Assembly: GCA_021821425.1 (NCBI GenBank)
Contig: JAKACL010000103.1
Coordinates: forward strand, 1-9,485
From: Pseudomonadota bacterium
GTDB lineage: Bacteria; Pseudomonadota; Gammaproteobacteria; Burkholderiales; Thiobacillaceae
DNA: 9,485 nucleotides
Direction of reading: 5' to 3'
The notes under the pieces are model-generated. The model ran no database searches. It was not told the origin of the DNA and worked only from the letters and a program-made list of their open reading frames with translations. A program made the translations under genes and the position numbers. Below are positions 1 to 5,598 of this stretch, one piece after another (position 1 is the first letter of the stretch; every line of letters starts with the position of its first letter).

Positions 1-125
1 CCGCCAAACTTCTTCGACAGAATGGTGGTGATCGCCGCGGTCAAGGTGGTCTTGCCGTGGTCAACGTGTCCAATGGTGCCAACGTTTACGTGCGGTTTGG
101 TCCGCTCGAATTTTTCCTTAGCCAT
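1..125 (-). CDS. tuf: Elongation factor Tu, N-terminal part (cut by window edge)
   Basis: EF-Tu is the GTPase that delivers aminoacyl-tRNA to the ribosome. Only the first 41 codons are inside the window. They begin [20 protein letters not shown] and continue with the P-loop GHVDHGKT (residues 19-26), which is diagnostic of EF-Tu; the frame is still open at the edge. The ATG at 125-123 is preceded by a GAGGGG purine run about 8 bases upstream, a good ribosome binding site. The gene sits about 100 bases after tRNA-Thr, the same arrangement as the E. coli tufB operon, so it is probably co-transcribed with the three tRNAs from the promoter at 594-623. Betaproteobacteria often carry two tuf copies; which one this is cannot be told here. 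Confidence 0.97.
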
Positions 126-223
126 TTCAAGTACCCCTCAATTTTGCACAAGTAACGATGCGACGACTTTGACAACTGCCTAACTAAACGAGTGCGCCAA
201 CCTTAATCGGCAAGCACCCAAAA

Positions 224-298
224 TGGTGCCCATGGGCAGGATTGAACTGCCGACCTCTCCCTTACCAAGGGAGTGCTCTGCCACTGAGCTACATGGGC
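224..298 (-). tRNA. tRNA-Thr (anticodon GGT)
   Basis: This is a complete 75-nt cloverleaf with an encoded CCA end. The acceptor arms GCCCATG and CATGGGC pair perfectly and the discriminator base is A. The D stem is GCTC/GAGC. The anticodon stem CTCCC/GGGAG closes the loop TTGGTAA, which gives anticodon GGT (threonine, codons ACC and ACU). The T arm is GGCAG/CTGCC around TTCAATC. It is the last of three tRNAs before tuf, like thrT ahead of tufB in E. coli. Confidence 0.97.
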
Positions 299-335
299 CT
301 TGGACTTACAACCAAATAAGCCCATTACAAAAAAC

Positions 336-409
336 TGGAGCGGGTGAAGGGAATCGAACCCTCGTCTTAAGCTTGGAAGGCTTCAGCTCTACCATTGAGC
401 TACACCCGC
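336..409 (-). tRNA. tRNA-Gly (anticodon TCC)
   Basis: This is a complete 74-nt cloverleaf with encoded CCA. The acceptor GCGGGTG/CACCCGC is perfect, the D stem is GCTC/GAGC, and the loop CTTCCAA gives anticodon TCC (glycine, codons GGA and GGG). The discriminator is T (U), usual for bacterial tRNA-Gly. The anticodon stem GAAGC/GCTTA has four pairs and a G27-A43 mismatch at its outer end. The T stem GAGGG/CCCTT has an outer G-U pair. It lies 37 bases upstream of tRNA-Thr and is part of the tRNA-tuf unit, in the position of E. coli glyT. Confidence 0.95.
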
Positions 410-420
410 ATGGGGTGGGC

Positions 421-456
421 CGTGGTTGTAAAGCCGCCACAGCGTCAACAACCACG
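421..456 (-). other. Inverted repeat in the tRNA-Tyr/tRNA-Gly spacer
   Basis: The 84-base spacer between tRNA-Tyr and tRNA-Gly holds a perfect 9-bp inverted repeat (CGTGGTTGT at 421-429 and ACAACCACG at 448-456) around an 18-base loop. In the precursor RNA it would form a stem between the two tRNAs. There is no T tract after it, so it is not an intrinsic terminator. A role in precursor folding or RNase processing is inference. Confidence 0.55.
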
Positions 457-493
457 CTCCTCCCGCTTCGCCCTGCTCCTACTGCATAAACTC

Positions 494-578
494 TGGTGGT
501 GGGGGAAGGATTCGAACCTTCGAAGGCAGAGCCGTCAGATTTACAGTCTGATCCCTTTGACCGCTCGGGAACCCCACC
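494..578 (-). tRNA. tRNA-Tyr (anticodon GTA)
   Basis: This is a complete 85-nt class II tRNA with encoded CCA. The acceptor GGTGGGG/CCCCACC is perfect and the discriminator is A. The anticodon stem TCAGA/TCTGA closes the loop CTGTAAA, anticodon GTA (tyrosine). A long variable arm of about 13 bases, typical of bacterial tRNA-Tyr, separates it from the T stem GAAGG/CCTTC around TTCGAAT. It is the first gene of the tRNA-tuf unit, with its 5' end about 15 bases downstream of a consensus -10 box. Confidence 0.97.
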
Positions 579-593
579 CAAACGAAGCGCGAG

Positions 594-623
594 ATTATAG
601 GGGGCTTAGCGAGGCGGTGTCAA
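594..623 (-). promoter_or_regulatory. Sigma-70 promoter of the tRNA-Tyr-Gly-Thr-tuf unit
   Basis: Reading the minus strand, a perfect -35 box TTGACA (623-618) and a perfect -10 box TATAAT (599-594) are separated by 18 bases. The sequence just after the -10 box is GC-rich (CTCGCGC). Such discriminators are typical of stringently controlled stable-RNA promoters. Transcription should begin near 587, a few bases before the tRNA-Tyr 5' end. The -35 box lies inside an imperfect palindrome at 613-631. The boxes are seen directly; stringent control is inferred. Confidence 0.88.
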
Positions 624-646
624 ACACTGCCGGCGTAAATCCGCCC

Positions 647-1738
647 TTACACGTTGAACAGGAAATTCAGTACATCGCCGTCCTTGACGACGTATTCCTT
701 GCCCTCGGCACGCATCTTGCCTGCCTCCTTGGCCCCCTGCTCGCCCTTGCAGGCAATGAAATCGTCGAACGCGATGGTCTGCGCGCGAATGAAACCGCGC
801 TCGAAATCGGTGTGAATGACGCCAGCCGCCTGCGGTGCGGTGTCGCCCTTGTGGATGGTCCACGCCCGCACTTCCTTCACCCCGGCGGTGAAATAGGTCT
901 GCAGGCCGAGCAAATCATAGGCGGCTCGGATCAGGCGGTTGAGGCCGGGCTCGTCCCAGCCGAGCGCCTTCAGGTAGTCGAGGCGGTCTTCCGCCGACAA
1001 TTCCTGCAATTCGGCCTCCAGCGCCGCGCACACGGGCACTACCGGCGCGCCCTCCTTGTCGGCAAAGGCTTTCAGCGCATCCAGCATCGGGTTGTCGTGA
1101 AAGCCGTCTTCGCTGACGTTGGCGACATACAGCGTGGGCTTGACCGTCATCAGGCACAGCGGCCTGATCGCTTCCATGCCCTCGGCGTCGAGCCCGGCGG
1201 CGCGCGCAGGGCGGCCTTCGTTCAGCGCAGCCAGTACCGGCTTCAGGGCTTCGACGGTGGCTTTCGCCTCCTTGTCGCCGCCGCGCGCCGCTTTTTCATG
1301 TCGGATCAGCGCTTTCTCGGCGCTTGCCAGGTCGGCGAGCGCCAGCTCGGTGGCGATGGTCTCGACGTCCGACAGCGGATCGACCTTGCCGGAGACGTGG
1401 ACTACATTTTCGTCGTGGAAACAGCGCACAACGTGGCAGATCGCGTCCGTTTCGCGGATGTTCGCCAGAAACTGGTTGCCCAGGCCCTCGCCTTTGGAGG
1501 CGCCCGCGACCAGGCCGGCAATGTCGACGAATTCGACGATGGCCGGCACGACGCGCTGCGGCGTGACGATGGCGGCCAACTGCGCCAGGCGCGGATCGGG
1601 CACCTCGACCACGCCGGTATTCGGCTCGATGGTGCAGAAGGGATAGTTTTCAGCCGCGATGCCGGCCTGGGTCAGCGCATTGAACAAGGTGGATTTTCCG
1701 ACGTTGGGCAAGCCAACGATGCCGCACTTGAGACTCAT
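647..1738 (-). CDS. ychF: Redox-regulated ribosome-binding ATPase YchF (OLA1 family)
   Basis: YchF is an Obg-family P-loop NTPase that prefers ATP over GTP, binds ribosomes and has been linked to oxidative stress and translation start-site choice. The 363-residue product has exactly the E. coli length. It shows the G1 loop GLPNVGKST (9-17), the G3 motif DIAGLV (72-77) and, in place of NKxD, the motif NVSE (207-210), the change that explains ATP preference in this family. A coiled-coil-like insert spans about 130-175, and a C-terminal TGS-type domain runs from about 280 to the end (FLFNV). I chose the ATG at 1738-1736 because it gives [16 protein letters not shown]; the frame stays open upstream but runs into pth. 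An AGGA ribosome binding site lies about 6 bases before it. The ATG overlaps the pth stop as ATGA, so the two are translationally coupled. Confidence 0.97.
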   Translation of the reverse strand: MSLKCGIVGLPNVGKSTLFNALTQAGIAAENYPFCTIEPNTGVVEVPDPRLAQLAAIVTPQRVVPAIVEFVDIAGLVAGASKGEGLGNQFLANIRETDAICHVVRCFHDENVVHVSGKVDPLSDVETIATELALADLASAEKALIRHEKAARGGDKEAKATVEALKPVLAALNEGRPARAAGLDAEGMEAIRPLCLMTVKPTLYVANVSEDGFHDNPMLDALKAFADKEGAPVVPVCAALEAELQELSAEDRLDYLKALGWDEPGLNRLIRAAYDLLGLQTYFTAGVKEVRAWTIHKGDTAPQAAGVIHTDFERGFIRAQTIAFDDFIACKGEQGAKEAGKMRAEGKEYVVKDGDVLNFLFNV

Positions 1739-2322
1739 GGTTTTTCCTGGGGTAGGGTAGGTTTGGTGTTGGCGCGCTGGGTGGCGGCGTTCCACTCGCC
1801 TTGTTCGATCAGCGGCATCAGGTCCACCGCGCGCTCGATGGCGGCGTCGATGTCGGTCTGCTCCTCGCGGCGCGGCGGTTTCAGGACGTAGTTCACGACT
1901 TCGTTGCGGTCGCCCGGATGGCCGATGCCGATGCGGAGCCGCCAGTAGTCCTGGGTGCCCAGATGCGCGGTGATGTCCTTGAGGCCATTGTGGCCGCCCA
2001 TGCCGCCGCCGAACTTGAGTCGCAACTGGCCCGGCGGGATGTCGAGTTCGTCGTGCACCACCAGGATTTCGGCCGGCGCAATGCGATGGAAGCGCGCAAG
2101 CGCGCCGACCGCCTGGCCGGAGCGGTTCATGAAGGTCTGCGGCAACAGCATCCAGAGCGCGCCCCGCCGGCCGACGATGCCGTGAAAGCGCGATTCGTGC
2201 ACGAGCGGGATGCCCCACCCGTGCGCGAGGCGCGCGCAAAACCAAAACCCGGCATTGTGCCGGGTTTCTTCGTAGTCGCGCCCCGGGTTACCGAGGCCGA
2301 CAATCAGGCGAGGTGCCGTCAT
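1735..2322 (-). CDS. pth: Peptidyl-tRNA hydrolase
   Basis: Pth frees tRNA from peptidyl-tRNA that drops off the ribosome; it is essential in most bacteria. The 195-residue product carries the family hallmarks: [19 protein letters not shown] at the N terminus with Asn12 and catalytic His22, the [11 protein letters not shown] segment (59-69), [11 protein letters not shown] (88-98) with Asp91, and the [11 protein letters not shown] motif (105-115). Asn12, His22 and Asp91 match E. coli Asn10, His20 and Asp93. The ATG at 2322-2320 has a GGGTGAG ribosome binding site directly after a hairpin (2335-2355) that lies 3' of rplY. The stop overlaps the ychF start by ATGA. The codons of the TRHNAGF motif form a perfect inverted repeat (see 2245-2267). 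Confidence 0.98.
   Translation of the reverse strand: MTAPRLIVGLGNPGRDYEETRHNAGFWFCARLAHGWGIPLVHESRFHGIVGRRGALWMLLPQTFMNRSGQAVGALARFHRIAPAEILVVHDELDIPPGQLRLKFGGGMGGHNGLKDITAHLGTQDYWRLRIGIGHPGDRNEVVNYVLKPPRREEQTDIDAAIERAVDLMPLIEQGEWNAATQRANTKPTLPQEKP
2245..2267 (-). repeat. Perfect 10-bp inverted repeat with T-rich tail inside pth
   Basis: AAACCCGGCA (2245-2254) and its exact complement (2258-2267) flank a 3-base loop. On the transcribed strand the stem is followed by TTTTGGTTTTG (the first T from the stem itself), which resembles an intrinsic terminator. It falls on codons 19-25 of pth, covering the catalytic T-R-H-N-A-G-F motif. The repeat is seen directly; any regulatory effect is inference. 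Confidence 0.6.
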
Positions 2323-2334
2323 GACGACTCACCC

Positions 2335-2355
2335 CGCAACCATGGGCGGGTTGCG
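2335..2355 (-). promoter_or_regulatory. Hairpin between rplY and pth, next to the pth ribosome binding site
   Basis: A perfect 7-bp stem (CGCAACC and GGTTGCG) with a 7-base loop fills the 40-base gap between the rplY stop and the pth start. Its 3' arm directly abuts the pth Shine-Dalgarno sequence GGGTGAG (2334-2328). No T tract follows, so it is not an intrinsic terminator. It may stabilise the rplY mRNA end or tune pth translation; this is inference. Confidence 0.5.
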
Positions 2356-2362
2356 TTCAGGC

Positions 2363-2992
2363 TCACGCGGCCGGTGCAGCAGGTGCCTCGGGTGTAGCAG
2401 CAGGCTCCTCGTCCGACTTCATGCCCTTGGGCAGCGTGACCGTCACCACCGCGGGGTTCTCATGCTGAATGTGCGCAACGAATTCCACGCCTTCGGGCAG
2501 CTTGAGATCGTTCGCATGGATGGAATGACCCAGTTCCAGTGTGCCGATGTCGACTTCGATATACTCGGGCAGGTTGCCCGGCAGGCAGGTCACGTCGAGT
2601 TCGGTCACCACGTGGCTGACCTTGCCGCCGCCGGTCTTGACGCCGGGCGCGGTCTCTTCGTTCAGGAAGTGCAGCGGGACCTTGACGTGGATCTTGTGCG
2701 ACTTGTCGACTCGCTGGAAGTCGACATGCAGCACCTGCTGCTTGTAGGGATGCCACTGGGTGTCGCGCAACAGCACGCTTTGCTTGGTGCCGTCCACGGT
2801 CAGCGACAGCACGGAAGCGTGGAACGCTTCCTTGCGCAGCGCGTGGTAGAGCGCATTGTGATCCAGCTCGATCTGCATCGGGGCGTCGGTGCCGCCGTAG
2901 ACGATGCCGGGGACCCTGCCGGTGCTGCGCAGGCGGCGGCTCGCACTCGACCCTTGCGCTTCGCGTTTGAACGCGATGACTTCGATTTCCAT
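2363..2992 (-). CDS. rplY: 50S ribosomal protein L25, long Ctc/TL5 form
   Basis: L25 binds 5S rRNA in the large ribosomal subunit; the long form is also called general stress protein Ctc or TL5. The 209-residue product has an N-terminal L25 domain (about 5-92, with [17 protein letters not shown] at 18-34 and VLHVDFQRV at 87-95) and a C-terminal beta domain (about 98-190, with [18 protein letters not shown] at 138-155). It ends in an Ala/Pro/Glu-rich tail (about 193-209). E. coli L25 has only the first domain (94 residues), so this is the two-domain type. The start ATG at 2992-2990 has a strong AGGAGA site 6 bases upstream. A terminator-like hairpin at 3016-3045 stands between prs and this gene, and no room is left after it for a separate promoter, so expression probably relies on partial read-through from prs or on a promoter inside prs. 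Confidence 0.97.
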   Translation of the reverse strand: MEIEVIAFKREAQGSSASRRLRSTGRVPGIVYGGTDAPMQIELDHNALYHALRKEAFHASVLSLTVDGTKQSVLLRDTQWHPYKQQVLHVDFQRVDKSHKIHVKVPLHFLNEETAPGVKTGGGKVSHVVTELDVTCLPGNLPEYIEVDIGTLELGHSIHANDLKLPEGVEFVAHIQHENPAVVTVTLPKGMKSDEEPAATPEAPAAPAA

Positions 2993-3015
2993 GAGACTTC
3001 TCCTAAAAAACTGCT

Positions 3016-3045
3016 AAAAATGCATTGCCCGAAATGGGCAACGCA
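3016..3045 (-). terminator. Intrinsic terminator or attenuator between prs and rplY
   Basis: In the RNA the sequence forms a 10-bp stem: TGC, a G-U pair, then TTGCCC with GGGCAA, closed by a 5-base loop. A run of five T follows at 3020-3016, then AGCAG and six more T just before the rplY ribosome binding site. This fits a Rho-independent terminator for prs. Because rplY follows at once, partial termination (attenuation) is likely. A second, weaker stem GCCCC/GGGGC (3054-3071) precedes it. Confidence 0.72.
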
Positions 3046-3097
3046 GGGTGCCAGCCCCCGCGACCAGGGGCATTCCCGGTTCGCTATTGAATGCTGC

Positions 3098-4048
3098 TTA
3101 CTCGATGAACAGCGAACTGACAGAATCCTCGTTGCTGATGCGGCGGATGGTTTCCGCCAGCAGTTCAGCCACCGACAATTGCCGGATTTTTGCGCAGCCG
3201 CGCGCGTCGTCGCGCAGCGGAATGGTGTCGGTCACCACCAGCTCGTCGATCGCGGAATGCGTCACGCGCTCGACTGCGCTGCCGGACAGCACCGCATGGG
3301 TACAGTAGGCCATCACCTTTTTCGCGCCATGCTCCTTCAGCGCGTTGGCCGCCTCGCACAGCGTGTTGGCGGTGTCGACCATGTCGTCCATGATGATGCA
3401 GGTGCGGTCCTTGACGTCGCCGATGATGTGCATCACCTTCGCCACGTTGGGCTTGGGGCGGCGCTTGTCGATGATCGCCAGATCGCACTCGAGACGCTTG
3501 GCAATCGCTCGCGCCCGCACCACGCCGCCGACGTCGGGCGACACCACCATCAGGTTCGGGTGGTTGCGCTTCCAGATGTCGCCCAGCAGGATCGGGCTGG
3601 AATAGATGTTGTCGACCGGAATGTCGAAAAACCCCTGGATCTGGTCGGAGTGCAGGTCCATCGTCAGCACACGGTCCAGGCCCGCGCCCTGCAGCATGTT
3701 GGCCACCACCTTGGCGGTGATCGCCACCCGCGCCGAGCGGGTGCGGCGATCCTGGCGCGCGTAGCCGTAATACGGAATCGCCGCGGTGATGCGGCCTGCC
3801 GACGCGCGCTTCAGCGCATCGACCATCACCATCACTTCCATCAGCGTGTCGTTGGTCGGCTGGCAGGTCGACTGCAAAATGAACACGTCCTTGCCGCGCA
3901 CGTTCTCGAGAATTTCGACCATCACCTCGCCGTCGGAAAAACGCGACACCGTGGCCCGCCCGAGATGGATGTTGAGATGGCGCGCCACATCGCCGGCAAG
4001 GCGCGGGTTGGCATTCCCGGTAAACACCATCAAGTTGTCTATGGACAC
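3098..4048 (-). CDS. prs: Ribose-phosphate pyrophosphokinase (PRPP synthetase)
   Basis: Prs makes 5-phosphoribosyl 1-diphosphate from ribose 5-phosphate and ATP, the precursor for nucleotides, histidine, tryptophan and NAD. The 316-residue product matches the usual class I length (E. coli 315). It shows the ATP-loop region [14 protein letters not shown] (93-106), the PRPP synthetase signature [17 protein letters not shown] (131-147), the DKRRPK lysine segment (194-199) and the PRPP-binding loop [13 protein letters not shown] (218-230). The start is a GTG at 4048-4046: it gives the usual short leader before [10 protein letters not shown], and GGAGG lies 5 bases upstream. Only about 30 bases separate this start from the terminator at 4081-4104, too few for an ordinary promoter, so transcription probably comes through from ispE/tRNA-Gln. 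A second terminator lies downstream. Confidence 0.98.
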   Translation of the reverse strand: MSIDNLMVFTGNANPRLAGDVARHLNIHLGRATVSRFSDGEVMVEILENVRGKDVFILQSTCQPTNDTLMEVMVMVDALKRASAGRITAAIPYYGYARQDRRTRSARVAITAKVVANMLQGAGLDRVLTMDLHSDQIQGFFDIPVDNIYSSPILLGDIWKRNHPNLMVVSPDVGGVVRARAIAKRLECDLAIIDKRRPKPNVAKVMHIIGDVKDRTCIIMDDMVDTANTLCEAANALKEHGAKKVMAYCTHAVLSGSAVERVTHSAIDELVVTDTIPLRDDARGCAKIRQLSVAELLAETIRRISNEDSVSSLFIE

Positions 4049-4080
4049 GCGAGCCTCCGAAGGCCTAGCAACTTCGCAAC

Positions 4081-4104
4081 AAAAACAGCCGCCACCGGCG
4101 GCTG
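4081..4104 (-). terminator. Intrinsic terminator or attenuator between tRNA-Gln and prs
   Basis: A perfect 8-bp, almost all G-C stem (CAGCCGCC and GGCGGCTG) with a 3-base loop is followed on the transcribed strand by TTTTTGTT. This is a textbook Rho-independent terminator shape, starting 11 bases after the tRNA-Gln CCA end. It would set the 3' end of the ispE-tRNA-Gln transcript and limit read-through into prs. Confidence 0.8.
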
Positions 4105-4115
4105 CTCGCTTAAAC

Positions 4116-4190
4116 TGGCTGGGGAGGTAGGGATCGAACCTACGAATGTCGGAATCAAAATCCGATGCCTTACCACTTGGCGACTCCCCA
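4116..4190 (-). tRNA. tRNA-Gln (anticodon TTG)
   Basis: This is a complete 75-nt cloverleaf with encoded CCA. The acceptor is TGGGGAG/CTCCCCA with a weak U1-A72 first pair and discriminator G, both typical identity features for glutaminyl-tRNA synthetase. The anticodon stem TCGGA/TCCGA closes the loop TTTTGAT, anticodon TTG (glutamine). The T arm is GTAGG/CCTAC around TTCGATC. It starts 17 bases after the ispE stop and has no evident promoter of its own, so it is probably cut out of the ispE mRNA. A strong terminator follows. Confidence 0.97.
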
Positions 4191-4207
4191 ATATAAATGG
4201 GTCCTGC

Positions 4208-5041
4208 TCAGGCGCAAAAACCGAACAGTGGATGCCTGTCGAGCCCCTGCGCCACAAATCCCTGCATCGTTTCAGGCCGCTGACGCAGCACGTTTCGCGC
4301 TGCGTCTTCCGTCTCGAAGGATGCGAACACGCAGGCGCCTGAACCGGTCATGCGGGCCTCGCCGAACCGTCCCAGCCATTCGAGATGACGAGCCACTTCG
4401 GGGTAACGCCGAACGACCACCGGCTGCAGATCGTTCCGACCCGCGCCTGCGGAAAAGGGCGCTATTTTGAGGGCTGGCGTGTCGCGTGTCAATTCCGGCG
4501 CCGCAAATATCGCGGCGGTTGGCACCTGCACCGGCGGCGTCAAAACCACATACCACGCCGGCGGCACCTCGGCCGGCTGCAGGATTTCCCCCACCCCCTC
4601 GGCAAATGCCGTCTGACCGAAGACGAATACCGGCACGTCGGCGCCCAGCTCGAGGGCCAGCGTTTGCAGGGTTGCGCGCGGCAGATTGACCTGCCACAGG
4701 CGGTTGAGCGCCAGCAGCACCGTGGCGGCATCGGAACTGCCGCCGCCGAGCCCGCCGCCCAGCGGCAGAATCTTGTCGATCCGGATGTTCACGCCGGCGC
4801 CGGCCGGGGCATATGCCTGCAGCAGGCGCGCCGCGCGCACGGCCAGGTCGAGGTCTTCCGGTACCCCCGGTAGGTCGCCCTCGCGCACCACGCGGCCGTC
4901 GTCGCGCAGTCCGATGTGCACGGTGTCGGCACGGTCGATCAGGCGGAATACGCTTTGCAGCAGGTGATACCCGTCGGCGCGGCGACCGACGACATGCAGG
5001 AACAGGTTGAGCTTGGCGGGCGCGGGGTAGGCGTGGCTCAT
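4208..5041 (-). CDS. ispE: 4-diphosphocytidyl-2-C-methyl-D-erythritol kinase
   Basis: IspE is the GHMP-family kinase of the MEP pathway. It phosphorylates CDP-methylerythritol on the way to the isoprenoid building blocks IPP and DMAPP. The 277-residue product (E. coli 283) begins with PAPAKLNLFLHVVGRRADGYH (6-26), has the ATP-binding glycine loop PLGGGLGGGSSDAA (93-106), LGADVPVF (132-139) and the third GHMP motif MTGSGACVF (231-239). Lys10 and Asp135 correspond to the catalytic pair Lys10 and Asp141 of E. coli. The frame is open upstream, but the ATG at 5041-5039 fits the family and overlaps the lolB stop as ATGA. No clear Shine-Dalgarno precedes it, so translation is probably coupled to lolB. 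tRNA-Gln follows after 17 bases. Confidence 0.97.
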   Translation of the reverse strand: MSHAYPAPAKLNLFLHVVGRRADGYHLLQSVFRLIDRADTVHIGLRDDGRVVREGDLPGVPEDLDLAVRAARLLQAYAPAGAGVNIRIDKILPLGGGLGGGSSDAATVLLALNRLWQVNLPRATLQTLALELGADVPVFVFGQTAFAEGVGEILQPAEVPPAWYVVLTPPVQVPTAAIFAAPELTRDTPALKIAPFSAGAGRNDLQPVVVRRYPEVARHLEWLGRFGEARMTGSGACVFASFETEDAARNVLRQRPETMQGFVAQGLDRHPLFGFCA

Positions 5042-5598
5042 TGAATCAGCCAGCTGTCCGCCACCAGGCGGATTTGCAGGCCCTCGCGCGCCACCACGAT
5101 GCGGCGCGGGCGCGAATCGGCGGCGTATTCCAGGTAATCGATCACCCAGCCATCCTGCCTGAGCTGGGCAACCCGCCCGCTGGCGTCGGGGGTCGACACG
5201 AACGGGCCGGTGGGCGCGGGCCGGCCCTGTACCCACCAGGCCAGCCCGGCCACCGGCAGCACATAGCCCAGCGCCTCGCGCGTCAGCGTCTCGGCATCCG
5301 CGGCGCGGCGCGTGGGCTGGTTCGGCACTTCGAGCATGACGCCGTCGGCATCGCGCACGATGCGCGCCACGCCCTGTCCCAGCGGCGAGGTCATCAGCAC
5401 GTCATCGGATTCCGCCCGGTGCTGCCACTGGATCCGGCCCGACAGAGTCTGTTCGCCGCTCTGCACGCCGATCCGGCCCTGCAAGGTCCAGTTGGGCGAC
5501 AACACGGGGATGCGGGCATCGACGCGGGGCGCCGGCGCCACCGAGGCGCAGCCGCCCAGCACCAGCGCGCACAGCGCCGCCACGGCAAGACGCCGCAT
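5038..5598 (-). CDS. lolB: Outer-membrane lipoprotein receptor LolB
   Basis: LolB takes lipoproteins from the periplasmic carrier LolA and inserts them into the outer membrane; it is itself a lipoprotein. The 186-residue product (E. coli 207) has a short signal peptide, MRRLAVAALCALVLGGC, with lipobox LGGC (14-17; lipidated Cys17). LolB-like segments follow: NWTLQGRIGVQ near 36-46, LPVAGLAWWVQGRP in the middle, and the C-terminal LRQDGWVIDYLEY and IRLVADSW. I chose the ATG at 5598-5596 because it gives a correctly sized signal peptide, although the frame extends upstream. There is no Shine-Dalgarno; instead the upstream stop and this start share a base in TGATG, pointing to re-initiation by ribosomes leaving the TPR gene. 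The place directly before ispE supports the name. Confidence 0.92.
   Translation of the reverse strand: MRRLAVAALCALVLGGCASVAPAPRVDARIPVLSPNWTLQGRIGVQSGEQTLSGRIQWQHRAESDDVLMTSPLGQGVARIVRDADGVMLEVPNQPTRRAADAETLTREALGYVLPVAGLAWWVQGRPAPTGPFVSTPDASGRVAQLRQDGWVIDYLEYAADSRPRRIVVAREGLQIRLVADSWLIQ

Noticed and set aside
223..581. Short open frames over the tRNA cluster (88 and 91 codons)
   Set aside because: They are translations of the tRNA genes and their spacers, which are fully explained as RNA genes.
395..1891. Long plus-strand open frame (498 codons) opposite ychF
   Set aside because: It begins inside tRNA genes and mirrors ychF, whose product has all family motifs. The translation has no recognisable domain; long antisense frames are common opposite GC-rich genes.
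647..2245. N-terminal extension of ychF through the pth region (532 codons)
   Set aside because: The extension is an out-of-frame reading of pth. The YchF family starts at [16 protein letters not shown], which gives exactly the E. coli length.
3016..3097. A promoter for rplY in the prs-rplY gap
   Set aside because: The best pair I could find (TTGCCC and TTTAGC, 17 apart) lies within the terminator hairpin and matches the -10 consensus poorly.
2321..4342. Plus-strand open frame of 673 codons across rplY, prs and tRNA-Gln
   Set aside because: It spans two well-identified genes, two terminator-like hairpins and a tRNA on the other strand. The His/Arg/Asp/Val-rich translation is typical of antisense reading.
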